Below, piece after piece: positions 8,663 to 16,199 of a DNA stretch of 40,134 nt (within the stretch, counting starts at the first letter, position 1; the number at the start of each line of letters is the position of its first letter). Below the pieces are notes generated by a model. The model did not search any database. It was not told the DNA's origin and saw only the letters and a list, made by a program, of their open reading frames with translations. The position numbers and the translations under genes are program-made. The DNA comes from Akkermansiaceae bacterium (GTDB lineage: Bacteria > Verrucomicrobiota > Verrucomicrobiia > Verrucomicrobiales > Akkermansiaceae), in NCBI GenBank assembly GCA_903906515.1, contig CAIVKO010000035.1, forward strand, positions 1-40,134, read 5' to 3'.

Positions 8663-8857
8663 CTATTCCGCTTCGTCGGCCGTGGCCTTGATGTCAGTGA
8701 GGGCAGCGATGAAATCCCCGAGAATCTCGGCAGGGACCATGATCGTATCGCGGTTTCCACCCACGTCTTCGGTGATCTTCACGACCATTCCGCGAGCATT
8801 CCGCTTCAGATCGAGAAAGAAAATCTTCCGATCCGCGAGGATTTTTTCGGTGTGCAT
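8663..8857 (-). CDS. Small PUR-domain nucleic-acid-binding protein
   Basis: A 64-residue protein if started at the ATG at 8857, or 72 residues from a TTG at 8881; neither has a clear ribosome site. The core reads KIFFLDLKRNARGMVVKITEDVG, then RDTIMVPAEILGDFIAAL, which is the one-repeat PUR fold (beta strands then a helix) found in bacterial PurA/DUF3276-type proteins. These bind single-stranded DNA or RNA as dimers. It lies 137 bp upstream of the degenerate cyanophycin synthetase gene on the same strand and diverges from dus, so it may head the cph operon, though no functional link is known. Family call good, start uncertain. Confidence 0.75.
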   Translation of the reverse strand: MHTEKILADRKIFFLDLKRNARGMVVKITEDVGGNRDTIMVPAEILGDFIAALTDIKATADEAE

Positions 8858-8965
8858 CAAATCGTTGTCCACAGTCGTCAAAGGTGTTGTTTAATCTGTG
8901 AAAACCATCGCCAAGGATGCTGGGTTGTCAATGGAAAAGATCGGCGCTAGAACATCCCCCACCCG

Positions 8966-9997
8966 ATGCGCCACCTACTTCCCGAGAACCGCCCGGCCCT
9001 CGTGCTGGCACCAATGCAGGACGTCACGGACCTGCCGTTCATGCGGGTCATCGCGCGTCGTGGTGCGCCGGACTGGTTTGTCACCGAGTATTTCCGCGTT
9101 CACCCGGATTCCGTGCCGCATGCCTACATCCTGCGCTCGATCACCGAAAACCAAACCGGCACACCTGTCTTCGCCCAGATGATCGGGCGCGATTTACCCA
9201 GCTTGATCCGGACCGCCGGGAAACTTGCGCAGCTTCCCGTGGCGGGCATCGATCTCAACCTTGGCTGCCCTGCCCCGATCGTCTGTCGCAAGAATGCCGG
9301 CGGCGGACTACTGCGCGAACCCGCCGCGCTGGACCGGTTGTTAGGATCGCTGCGTGAGGCGATTCCCGGCACCTTCACGGTGAAGACCCGGATTGGATAC
9401 GCCGACGCCTCGGAGTTTCCCGCGCTGTTGGATGTTTTCCGCAAACACCACATCGACGGCCTCACCATCCACGGCCGCACGGTTGGAGAACGCTATCAAT
9501 CGCCGGTGCACGCGGACTGCGTGAGACTTGCTGTGGAATCGATGCCCTGCCCGGTGATCGCCAACGGCAATATCGTGGACACCGCCACCGGACTCGCGCT
9601 TCTTACGCAATCAGGAGCGGCAGGCTTGATGGTCGGACGTGGTGCCATCCGCAATCCATGGATTTTTTCACAGCTCCGATCGGTTTTTGATCAAACCCCG
9701 CCACCCGTTCCCACCCACAGGGATTTATTGGAATATGTGCTGGAGTTGTATGACGAGCTTGCCAGAGAATCCCGGAAACTCATCCCCCGGGCCCACGTCC
9801 AGCGTATGAAAAAAACCATGGCCTACATCACCCACGGCCTTGAGGACGGCGGATTCGAACACGCGATGCGCCGCGCCGTGACTCCGGACGATTTCTTCCG
9901 CATCTGCCGCGAGCATCTCGATCACGATAATCCGCTCCCAACTCTCCCGCCCGCCGGATCGAAGTTGTTCTGCGGATTTGAAGAATTGTTAGAATAG
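8966..9997 (+). CDS. dus: tRNA-dihydrouridine synthase
   Basis: A 343-residue FMN enzyme that reduces specific uridines in the tRNA D-loop. The TIM barrel opens with LVLAPMQDVTDLPFM. The family signature is NLGCPAPIVCRKNAGGGLL at 98-116, with catalytic Cys107. FMN and tRNA contact motifs follow: VKTRIGY, LTIHGRT, IANGNI and MVGRGAIRNPWIF. The C-terminal helical domain (RKLIPRAHVQRMKKTMAYI) is complete. It resembles the DusB/DusC branch, but the target position cannot be fixed by eye. The gene ends 6 bp from the end of convergent metH, with no room for separate terminators. Confidence 0.92.
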   Translation: MRHLLPENRPALVLAPMQDVTDLPFMRVIARRGAPDWFVTEYFRVHPDSVPHAYILRSITENQTGTPVFAQMIGRDLPSLIRTAGKLAQLPVAGIDLNLGCPAPIVCRKNAGGGLLREPAALDRLLGSLREAIPGTFTVKTRIGYADASEFPALLDVFRKHHIDGLTIHGRTVGERYQSPVHADCVRLAVESMPCPVIANGNIVDTATGLALLTQSGAAGLMVGRGAIRNPWIFSQLRSVFDQTPPPVPTHRDLLEYVLELYDELARESRKLIPRAHVQRMKKTMAYITHGLEDGGFEHAMRRAVTPDDFFRICREHLDHDNPLPTLPPAGSKLFCGFEELLE

Positions 9998-10003
9998 CAC
10001 GAA

Positions 10004-13000
10004 TCACACGGGATACCCGAGCCATGGCCCCAGCCATTTTTCGACTTCGGCCACGGTCATGCCCTTGCGGCGGGCGTAGTCCTCGATCTGGTCCTTCTGG
10101 AGTTCCGAGATCGCGAAATAATGGCTGTCGGGATGGGAGAAATACAACCCGCACACCGCGGCGCCGGGGTGCATGGCGCGGCTTTCCGTTAGCGTGACGC
10201 CGGTTTGTTCCGGAGCGCCCAGCAGATCGAAGAGCGTGGTTTTCTCGGTGTGGTCGGGCTGCGCCGGGTAACCCGGAGCCGGGCGGATACCCTGATAGTT
10301 CTCGTGAATGAGTTGGTCGCGAGTGAGTTCGTCCTCGGATTCGTAACCCCAGTCGATGCGCGCCTGGTGATGGAGTTTTTCCGCGAAGGCTTCCGCGAAC
10401 CGGTCGGCAATGGCCTTGACCATGATCGCGCCATAAGGATCGTGGGCCGCATCGAGTTCCGCGGCGAATTCATCCGCGCCATGGATGCCAACCACGAATG
10501 CGCCGATGTGGTCCGTGGCGGCGATCACCGGTCGCCGCTCTCCGTCACAGAATTTCCCTTCACCCACAAAATCCCAACCTTTCAATCCGGCCGTCTTCGG
10601 GTTTCTTAAAATATATGCCCGCTGGTTCCAGTAGTCGTCGGCATCACGAATGATGTGATCGTAGGACTCCTTCTGCCAAACCGCACCCTTGCCATCTGTT
10701 AGGCTATTGATTTTCTTAGATGACGCTGACTTGATGCCCTGCAGAATGGACGAAAGCGAATGCCCTTCCTTCGGTCGGATCACCAGATGGACGTGATTTG
10801 CCATCACGCACCAAGCTCCGAGGTAATACCGCTCACCGTCGTAATGCTGGAGTGCATCGCGGACAATGGCCGCGATTTCGGGACGCTTCATCAGGCAGGA
10901 GCCGTGTCCGGCATCCAACGCAAAATCCATGCGCTTGTGGTAATGATCGTTGAGTTCGCTCTTCAGTTGGATCGCCGTTTGGCTGTCACCAGAATCTTCA
11001 GCTTGTCGGATGCTGGCGAGCAGTTCGCTTTTCTCGGATTGATACTGCTTGAGAACGATCGCCGGCAGGGAATCTTCGAGTCGGAAGGTGACAGCGTATG
11101 TTGCGCCGTCCTGATGCCAGTGGGGGAGCCTTCCGGTGTCACATTTTTTGATGGAGTTCCGGGGATTCAGGAAGGTGGATTCGAAACTCTCTGACGATGG
11201 CGGCGGCGACCGATGATCGCCGCTACATGGCGGCGGCGACCGATGATCGCCGCTACATGGCGGCGGCGACCGATGATCGCCGCTACATGGAGCCACCCAG
11301 TCTGCCAGGGCGACGTTGGGTTTTTCCGTGTCCTTTTTGATTTGCTGGCGCAGGGCATGAAGGCGGGTGCGCTCTATCATCCGGGATTCATCCGTCCAAA
11401 CGATGATGTCATCGCCATCCGAGTTTGCCGGAAAAAACCCATACACGCCGCGTGCCTGGAATCGGTTTTCGGCGATGATGCGGTCGATCCATTCCAGCGC
11501 GTCATGATGGAGTTTCGCCGCCTCTGCGGCACCCTCCGGGTTTTTGGTTTTGAGGATGTGGTTGTCACGGTCCCACACGCCGCGCAGTTCCCACGCGTGG
11601 AAAAACGGTGTCCAGTCGATGTAGTCTACGAAATCCCTGAGGGAAGAGGCTCCGGGCAGAATGCCCGGGCCACCTGTGGCGCGGGCATTCTGCCCGCCGC
11701 CTTCTTCCTTGAAGTCACCCTTCCATTCCGTCTTGTGTCGCAGAATGTAAGCTCTCTGATTGCAAAAATCATCCATTCCACGGATCAAGTGATCGTATGA
11801 CTCCTGCTGCCAAAAACCTCCTTGCCGGCCTAGAATTTTGTTCGCCTCGCGTGCGGTGAACGATTTCCATGACTGGAGGATGTCATGCAATGAATGTTCT
11901 CCCAGTGGCCGGACAATCGCATGCACATGATTTGGCATCACGCACCATGTCAACAGGTCATACCTGTCTCCATCGAAATGTCCGAGCGATTCTGAAATCA
12001 TCCGGGCGATTTCGGGATTGCGAAGCCAGTCAGGACCATGGCCTTCTTCCAGTGATTTTTCAACAATCTCTTCGTAACAGTCCGTTTGGCGTTTTCTCGC
12101 ATCCTCTGCCAAAGCACTGTCACCTTTTGACAAAGCCAGTTGTTCGAGATCCTTCCATTGTTTTTTTTCGCCAAGATAGTTGTGAATCACCACTTGTGGA
12201 ATGGTATCCACAAGCCGGAAAGTCACCGCATAAGTCGCCTGCTCCTGTGTCCAATGAGGAAGGGTTCGCCGGGATTTATAGATATCGCGATTGTTTGAGA
12301 TGAACGTCGGTTGTTTGTGGGAAGAGGCTCCGGGCAGAATGCCCGGGCCACCGACGACGCGGATTCCTAAAAACGATGGCACAGGCGGAGTGTAACTGTC
12401 CCAATCAAACACCGGTGAGGTGGCACGCGCTTGTTCGAGCGTGAGCGTTTCCTTTTTCGGGCCTCCGGTGTAATTGTCGCGGAGGATCTTTTGTTTTGAT
12501 AGATTCTCTGCCACAAAGGTGTCGCGCTGGTCCTTGGAGAGCAGCGAGGTGGTCACCGGTACCGAACGTGAGGCGTCCAGCACATGCACGACCGGGCCTG
12601 AGTAATGTTCCGCGATCTTGATCGCGGTGTGCGCTGCGGAGGTGGTGGCCCCGCCGACCAACAAAGGAACCTTGAATCCCCGGCGCTCCATTTCCTTGGC
12701 GACATGCACCATCTCATCGAGCGACGGGGTGATCAAACCGGATAGACCGATCACATCCGCGCCGATCTCGATGGCTTTATCGAGGATCTTGTCACAGGGC
12801 ACCATGACACCCATGTCGGTGACTTCGAAGCCGTTGCAAGCGAGTACCACGCCGACGATATTCTTGCCGATGTCATGGACATCGCCCTTGACGGTGGCGA
12901 TGAGGAAACGCCCCGCCGATCGCCTTCTGCCCGCGAGAAGCAGTGCATCATCATCGCTGAGCGCGGGATTTTCCGCCATGATTTCGGCGATGTCGGATGC

Positions 13001-14230
13001 GAGAAACTCGGCTTTTTCCGCCTCCATGAACGGGGTGAGCCAAGCGACGGCCTTTTTCATCACACGGGCGGATTTCACCACCTGCGGCAGGAACATCTTG
13101 CCCGCGCCGAAAAGATCGCCGACCACGCCCATGCCATCCATCAGCGGGCCTTCGATCACCTTGAGTGGACGTCCGTATTTCAGACGCGCGGCTTCGGTGT
13201 CTTCATCGATGAATTTATCGATACCCTTGAGCAACGCGTGTTCAAGGCGTTTTTCCACGGGATCGTTTCGCCAGGAAAGATCCTCCTCGATGCGTTTGCC
13301 ATCCTGGCCCTTGAAGCGTCCGGCCAGATCTAACAATCTTTCGGTGGCGTCCGGTCGCCGGTTGAGCAGCACGTCCTCGACATGTTCGAGCAGTTCTTTG
13401 GGGATCTCGTCATAAACCTCCAACATGCCGGCGTTGACGATACCCATGTCCATCCCGGCCTGGCCCGCATGATAGAGGAAGGCCGAGTGCATCGCCTCGC
13501 GGACCACATTGTTGCCGCGGAACGAGAATGAGATGTTGGAGACACCGCCGGAAACCTTGGCTCCCGGCAGGTTCTGTTTGATCCAGCGGGTGGCGTTGAT
13601 GAAATCGAGGGCATAGTTGTTATGTTCCTCGATGCCGGTGGCCACGGTCAGCACGTTCGGATCGAAAATGATATCGTCCGGATTGAATCCGACCTCATCG
13701 ACGAGCAGGCGGTATGCGCGTTCGCAGATGCGGATTTTCTCATCATAACTCGATGCCTGGCCGTCTTCATCGAAGGCCATCACCACCACAGCCGCGCCGT
13801 AACGCATGATGTGGCGGGCGTGCTCCTTGAACACTTCCTCACCTTCCTTGAGCGAGATCGAGTTGACGATGCCCTTGCCCTGCAGGCACTTGAGCCCGGC
13901 TTCGAGGATTTCCCACTTCGAACTGTCCACCATGATCGGCACCTTGGCGACATCCGGCTCACCCTGGAGGAGTTGGAGGAAACGCGTCATCATCGCCTTG
14001 CCATCGATCAGTCCGTCGTCAAAGCAGATATCAATAACGTTAGCGCCATTGGCCACCTGTTGGCGTGCGACCTCGACGGCGGCTTCCAGATCACCGGCGC
14101 GGACCAGCTTGGCAAACTGCGGTGAGCCTGCGACGTTGGTGCGCTCGCCGATCATCAGGAAGCGCTTGTCGGAGGTGTGGTTATAGGCCTCGGATCCGGA
14201 GAGGCGCAGGGCATGGGGGATGGTTTTCAT
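10004..14230 (-). CDS. metH: B12-dependent methionine synthase, large part, with two in-frame RAYT insertions
   Basis: One uninterrupted frame of 1408 codons. Native MetH parts are: pterin domain from GERTNVAGS (28-36), cap and cobalamin domain with DVHDIG (450-455), [10 protein letters not shown] and LLVGGATTS, and the AdoMet reactivation domain from [15 protein letters not shown] (610-624). That domain resumes as [15 protein letters not shown] (870-884) and again as [10 protein letters not shown] (1239-1248), and contains [10 protein letters not shown]. Removing residues ~627-863 and ~982-1238 leaves about 914 residues, as expected for MetH without its homocysteine domain. The two inserts are complete transposase domains (separate entries) placed in loops of the reactivation domain. 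The homocysteine-binding domain is encoded by 14734-15846. It transfers methyl from methyl-THF via cobalamin to homocysteine. Whether the enlarged protein still works, or is processed, is unknown; the intact frame suggests selection for MetH. Confidence 0.93.
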   Translation of the reverse strand: MKTIPHALRLSGSEAYNHTSDKRFLMIGERTNVAGSPQFAKLVRAGDLEAAVEVARQQVANGANVIDICFDDGLIDGKAMMTRFLQLLQGEPDVAKVPIMVDSSKWEILEAGLKCLQGKGIVNSISLKEGEEVFKEHARHIMRYGAAVVVMAFDEDGQASSYDEKIRICERAYRLLVDEVGFNPDDIIFDPNVLTVATGIEEHNNYALDFINATRWIKQNLPGAKVSGGVSNISFSFRGNNVVREAMHSAFLYHAGQAGMDMGIVNAGMLEVYDEIPKELLEHVEDVLLNRRPDATERLLDLAGRFKGQDGKRIEEDLSWRNDPVEKRLEHALLKGIDKFIDEDTEAARLKYGRPLKVIEGPLMDGMGVVGDLFGAGKMFLPQVVKSARVMKKAVAWLTPFMEAEKAEFLASDIAEIMAENPALSDDDALLLAGRRRSAGRFLIATVKGDVHDIGKNIVGVVLACNGFEVTDMGVMVPCDKILDKAIEIGADVIGLSGLITPSLDEMVHVAKEMERRGFKVPLLVGGATTSAAHTAIKIAEHYSGPVVHVLDASRSVPVTTSLLSKDQRDTFVAENLSKQKILRDNYTGGPKKETLTLEQARATSPVFDWDSYTPPVPSFLGIRVVGGPGILPGASSHKQPTFISNNRDIYKSRRTLPHWTQEQATYAVTFRLVDTIPQVVIHNYLGEKKQWKDLEQLALSKGDSALAEDARKRQTDCYEEIVEKSLEEGHGPDWLRNPEIARMISESLGHFDGDRYDLLTWCVMPNHVHAIVRPLGEHSLHDILQSWKSFTAREANKILGRQGGFWQQESYDHLIRGMDDFCNQRAYILRHKTEWKGDFKEEGGGQNARATGGPGILPGASSLRDFVDYIDWTPFFHAWELRGVWDRDNHILKTKNPEGAAEAAKLHHDALEWIDRIIAENRFQARGVYGFFPANSDGDDIIVWTDESRMIERTRLHALRQQIKKDTEKPNVALADWVAPCSGDHRSPPPCSGDHRSPPPCSGDHRSPPPSSESFESTFLNPRNSIKKCDTGRLPHWHQDGATYAVTFRLEDSLPAIVLKQYQSEKSELLASIRQAEDSGDSQTAIQLKSELNDHYHKRMDFALDAGHGSCLMKRPEIAAIVRDALQHYDGERYYLGAWCVMANHVHLVIRPKEGHSLSSILQGIKSASSKKINSLTDGKGAVWQKESYDHIIRDADDYWNQRAYILRNPKTAGLKGWDFVGEGKFCDGERRPVIAATDHIGAFVVGIHGADEFAAELDAAHDPYGAIMVKAIADRFAEAFAEKLHHQARIDWGYESEDELTRDQLIHENYQGIRPAPGYPAQPDHTEKTTLFDLLGAPEQTGVTLTESRAMHPGAAVCGLYFSHPDSHYFAISELQKDQIEDYARRKGMTVAEVEKWLGPWLGYPV
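10516..10539. repeat. REP-like palindrome at the 3' border of the second metH insert
   Basis: ggcggcgatcac followed by cggtcgccgc forms a near-perfect palindrome. It is translated as ERRPVIAA just before native MetH resumes at TDHIGAF. It closely resembles the palindrome of the 30-bp tandem repeats at the other border (11201-11290), so the transposase domain is bracketed by its own repeat type. Confidence 0.75.
11201..11290. repeat. Three perfect 30-bp tandem REPs inside metH
   Basis: Units 11201-11230, 11231-11260 and 11261-11290 are identical. On the minus strand each contains GTAG followed by the imperfect palindrome CGGCGATCATCGGTCGCCG, the head-plus-hairpin layout of REP elements served by RAYT transposases. 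The 30-bp length keeps the frame and encodes [10 protein letters not shown] three times (residues 982-1011). Confidence 0.92.
11642..11697. repeat. Head-to-head REP pair at the 3' border of the first metH insert
   Basis: On the minus strand GTGGCCCGGGCATTCTGCCC (head at 11673) and on the plus strand GTGGCGCGGGCATTCTGCCC (head at 11676) face each other with a 2-bp spacer, a minimal inverted REP pair. Bases 11642-11674 are identical over 33 bp to 12320-12352 at the other border. In the metH frame the pair reads [20 protein letters not shown]. Confidence 0.9.
12320..12352 (-). repeat. GTGG-type REP at the 5' border of the first metH insert
   Basis: Direct repeat of 11642-11674 (33/33 identical), containing the palindrome CCGGGCATTCTGCCCGG behind a GTGG head. 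It encodes [11 protein letters not shown] (residues 627-637). Confidence 0.9.
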
Positions 14231-14236
14231 TATATG

Positions 14237-14733
14237 ATCGAAACGCGGAGGCGCGGAGTTCGCAGAGAAAGACGCTGAGATTTATTGAGGGAAGTTGATG
14301 ACATGGCGTTTGATGCCATCCTTGAGAAGCGGGACATGAAAATTGATGAGCAGTCCGAGCGATTTGTCAGATAGTTTCATGTAGGTATGGAGTTGTGCTT
14401 CGTGAATCGGTAAAAGAGCCGTGACTGTCTTAAGCTCCACAACAATGGTTTCCTCAACCAGCAGGTCGATTCGATAGGCTTCTTCCTCCAAGATCTCGCC
14501 TTTGTAGATGACTTGGGCGGCAACCTGACGGCGTGAAGAAATACCACGAATCGAGAGTTCTTTTGCGAGCGACGCTTCATAAACCCGCTCCAACAATCCT
14601 GGCCCAAACTCACGATGCACTTCGATAGCGGAATCAATGATGATGCCGGACAATTTATTCAGTTCTTCTTTTGTTTTCATGTAATAATAACTCTGCGAAA
14701 ACCTCAGCGTCCTCTGCATCTCTGCGTTTCGAT
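14237..14733. mobile_element. GxxExxY-gene element with terminal inverted repeats, between the two metH genes
   Basis: The outer ends are ATCGAAACGC (reading inward from 14733 on the minus strand) and GCGTTTCGAT (to 14237), followed inward by imperfectly inverted sequence with GCAGAG/CTCTGC and CTGAG/CTCAG blocks. The 497-bp unit contains only the GxxExxY gene. It begins directly after the TGA of the homocysteine-domain gene (14734-14736) and ends 6 bp before the ATG of the large metH gene. Without it the two metH genes would be ~6 bp apart. No target duplication is evident. Confidence 0.7.
14282..14680 (-). CDS. GxxExxY family protein (PD-(D/E)XK nuclease-like)
   Basis: A 132-residue protein, MKTKEELNKLSGIIIDSAI onward, started at the ATG at 14680; a longer frame to 14821 runs back into metH and is rejected. 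It has the family-naming motif G-L-L-E-R-V-Y-E near residues 28-35. It also has a PD-(D/E)XK-like core, YRIDLLVEETIVVELKTV, with the D and E-x-K typical of nuclease folds, and ends in a typical ...HVINFP-like tail. The biochemical role of this family is not established. Members are common in Verrucomicrobiota and often sit between repeats like those seen here. It interrupts the metH operon and would be co-transcribed with it. Family certain, activity unknown. Confidence 0.88.
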   Translation of the reverse strand: MKTKEELNKLSGIIIDSAIEVHREFGPGLLERVYEASLAKELSIRGISSRRQVAAQVIYKGEILEEEAYRIDLLVEETIVVELKTVTALLPIHEAQLHTYMKLSDKSLGLLINFHVPLLKDGIKRHVINFPQ

Positions 14734-15846
14734 TCAGCCTATCACCGGCACTGGTCGTGGTTGTTTGCCTTTCACGGCCTGGGCGATGGCGGCGATGTGG
14801 TCCGGGGTGTTGCCGCAACATCCGCCGGCGAGGTTGAGCAATCCGGCATTGGCGAACTCCTCCATGAAATCGTGCATGTGGCGTGGTTCCAGATCAAAGC
14901 CGGTGGGGGCCAGCGGGTTGGGCAGTCCGGCATTCGGATAACAGGAAACGTGGGTGGTGGCGCACTCGGAGAGTTCTTCCAGATGCGGACGGATCAGGTC
15001 CGGGCCGAGCGAACAATTCAAGCCGATCGCCAACGGATGGGTGTGGGCGAAGGCATTCCAGAACGCCTCGATTTTTTGTGCCGAAATCATCGTCTCCCCA
15101 CCCCGGCCGACGGCGGCGGAGATGATGAGCGGAAATTGCAGCTTCATTTCCGCATACACTTCCTGCACCGCGACGGCGGCGGCTTTGGCATTGAGAGAAT
15201 CAAAGATGGTCTCGATCATCAGGATATCACAGCCGCCCTCGATGAGTGCGCGGATCTGGTGCTTGTAGGTTTCCAACACCTGATCAAATGTCACCACGCG
15301 GAAACCCGAGTCATTGGCATCCGGCGAGTTGCTGAGCGAAACCGTGAGAGGCCCGATCGCCCCGGCGACGTATCGTTTGCGACCGGTGTCCGTGCCGATG
15401 TCATCCGCCCACTTCCGGCACAGCCGGGAGGACTCGATATTCATTTCCCACGCCAGGTCGTTGAGGAATGGATCGGTGATGATTTTCTGATAGAAATCCG
15501 GATCCTTGCGACCGCCGGTTTCACGCGGGTCATCCACGAAGAACTCGCTCTGGGCGATGCTGGTGGCGGAGAAGGTGTTGGTTTCACAGATATCGGATCC
15601 CGCCTCGTAGAAGCGTTTGTGGATGTCTCCGATGATGTCCGGGCGGGTGATGGTGAGGATGTCGCCGTTGTTGAGCAGATCCTTGTCATTGTCCGCGTAT
15701 CGGCTGCTGCGCGCGTCCTGCTCATTCAGCCCGTATGAGCGGATGGTGGTGCCCATCGCCCCATCGAGGACGAGGATGCGCTCGGCGAGCGCTTGCTTGA
15801 GTTCAGGGGTGCTATCGGCTTGCGGCATGGGCACAGTGTATGACAT
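14734..15846 (-). CDS. metH: Methionine synthase homocysteine-binding subunit
   Basis: A 370-residue protein equal to the N-terminal domain of MetH. It opens ERILVLDGAMGTTIRSYGL and has CETNTFSA (87-94), AGAIGPLT and the zinc-thiolate ligands C278 (GLNCSLG) and C343-C344 (GGCCGNTP), which activate homocysteine. It ends at the exact domain border before the pterin domain, so MetH is split into two genes here, separated only by the GxxExxY element. Both pieces must assemble, or act in trans, to make methionine. The ATG at 15846 is used; MPQADS at 15828 is an alternative. A 14-bp palindrome lies 29 bp upstream of the start. Confidence 0.93.
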   Translation of the reverse strand: MSYTVPMPQADSTPELKQALAERILVLDGAMGTTIRSYGLNEQDARSSRYADNDKDLLNNGDILTITRPDIIGDIHKRFYEAGSDICETNTFSATSIAQSEFFVDDPRETGGRKDPDFYQKIITDPFLNDLAWEMNIESSRLCRKWADDIGTDTGRKRYVAGAIGPLTVSLSNSPDANDSGFRVVTFDQVLETYKHQIRALIEGGCDILMIETIFDSLNAKAAAVAVQEVYAEMKLQFPLIISAAVGRGGETMISAQKIEAFWNAFAHTHPLAIGLNCSLGPDLIRPHLEELSECATTHVSCYPNAGLPNPLAPTGFDLEPRHMHDFMEEFANAGLLNLAGGCCGNTPDHIAAIAQAVKGKQPRPVPVIG

Positions 15847-15874
15847 TTGGTCATGGCATCAAGAAACAAATCGT

Positions 15875-15888
15875 CATATCTGGATATG
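15875..15888. promoter_or_regulatory. Palindrome upstream of the metH operon (candidate operator)
   Basis: CATATC-TG-GATATG is a perfect inverted repeat apart from its 2-bp centre, centred about 35 bp before the first metH ATG. Its position suits a repressor site. An ArsR-type methionine-cycle regulator such as SahR is one possible reader, but I cannot confirm the motif. No SAM or cobalamin riboswitch fold was recognised in this leader. Confidence 0.4.
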
Positions 15889-15955
15889 TTGATGCGATTT
15901 TTAAAAGCCAGGCATGGTTGCCATGTGCAGGGCCGACGCATCAAAATAGGATTCA

Positions 15956-16108
15956 GCGAAACGCCGAGATGCGGAGATCGCGGAGAAAAGCGCTGAGGTT
16001 ATCAAATATTTGAATTTGAACGGGGTAGAAGTCATTCCTTGCCACATCATGGAAATTCCATGTTTCTCCGCGAAGTCCTTTGCGCTCTCCGCATCTTTGC
16101 GTTTCGAT
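15956..16108. repeat. Short inverted-repeat element related to the GxxExxY element
   Basis: The left arm gcgaaacgccgagatgcgga... (15956-15998) and right arm ...gcatctttgcgtttcgat (16065-16108) are imperfectly inverted and share the CGAAACGC / GCGTTTCG ends and GCGGAG/CTCCGC blocks of the 14237-14733 element. The 66-bp centre codes for nothing convincing. This is probably a non-autonomous relative. It occupies most of the gap between metH and the hydrolase gene. Confidence 0.7.
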
Positions 16109-16199
16109 TCTGTCATTTCAGATGAATTTGGTGCGTCGGCCCTGTTGCCGTGAGTTCTTGGCTCGACAAATCGGGGTTCATGGTGTCAGTTTGGACGTC

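Larger units (their letters stand above)
10516..11290 (-). mobile_element. In-frame RAYT (REP-associated tyrosine transposase) insertion 2 in metH
   Basis: Residues 982-1238 of the metH frame. After the tandem REP-coded segment ([10 protein letters not shown] x3), a full Y1-type transposase domain runs from [19 protein letters not shown] (1033-1051) to [16 protein letters not shown]. It has the HUH pair H1146-V-H1148 in [11 protein letters not shown] and the catalytic Tyr1190 in [12 protein letters not shown], so the chemistry looks intact. No Met precedes the domain inside the insert and no stop ends it, so it can only be made as part of MetH or from a non-ATG start. It sits where E. coli MetH has the short loop between ADFVAP and DYIGAF. 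Confidence 0.9.
11642..12352 (-). mobile_element. In-frame RAYT (REP-associated tyrosine transposase) insertion 1 in metH
   Basis: Residues 627-863 of the metH frame, bordered by perfect 33-bp direct repeats that both encode [11 protein letters not shown]. Inside lies a complete transposase domain from [20 protein letters not shown] (654-673) to [12 protein letters not shown]. It has the HUH pair H768-V-H770 in [11 protein letters not shown] and Tyr812 in [12 protein letters not shown]. No start or stop codon of its own frames the domain. It is clearly related to insertion 2 but diverged throughout and has a different border repeat, so the two are separate lineages and separate events. It occupies the connection between SFLGIR and YIDWTPFF of the reactivation domain. 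Confidence 0.9.

Noticed and set aside
11201-11290. Short CRISPR-like array
   Set aside because: The three units are strictly contiguous 30-mers with no variable spacers, lie inside an open frame and have no cas genes nearby; they are tandem REPs.
10004-14230. Inteins in MetH
   Set aside because: The inserts lack intein splice-junction residues (no Cys/Ser start with His-Asn end) and Hint-domain blocks; their domains are clearly RAYT transposases.
14231-14736. Idea that the GxxExxY element itself split an originally continuous metH
   Set aside because: The element abuts a proper stop and start with only ~6 bp left over, which fits insertion between two already separate genes better than disruption of one.
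14282-14821. 179-residue version of the GxxExxY protein
   Set aside because: The extra N-terminus is read from the inverted repeat and the end of the metH gene; the family starts at the ATG at 14680.
14671-15738. 355-codon plus-strand frame opposite the metH homocysteine-domain gene
   Set aside because: It is an antisense shadow of a high-GC gene; the minus-strand product is an unmistakable MetH domain.
15901-16116. 71-codon frame across the element at 15956-16108
   Set aside because: Composed mainly of repeat arms, with no protein-like signature.
15847-16199. Cobalamin or SAM riboswitch upstream of metH
   Set aside because: No B12-box-like sequence or SAM-I stem arrangement was recognisable; most of the leader is an inverted-repeat element.
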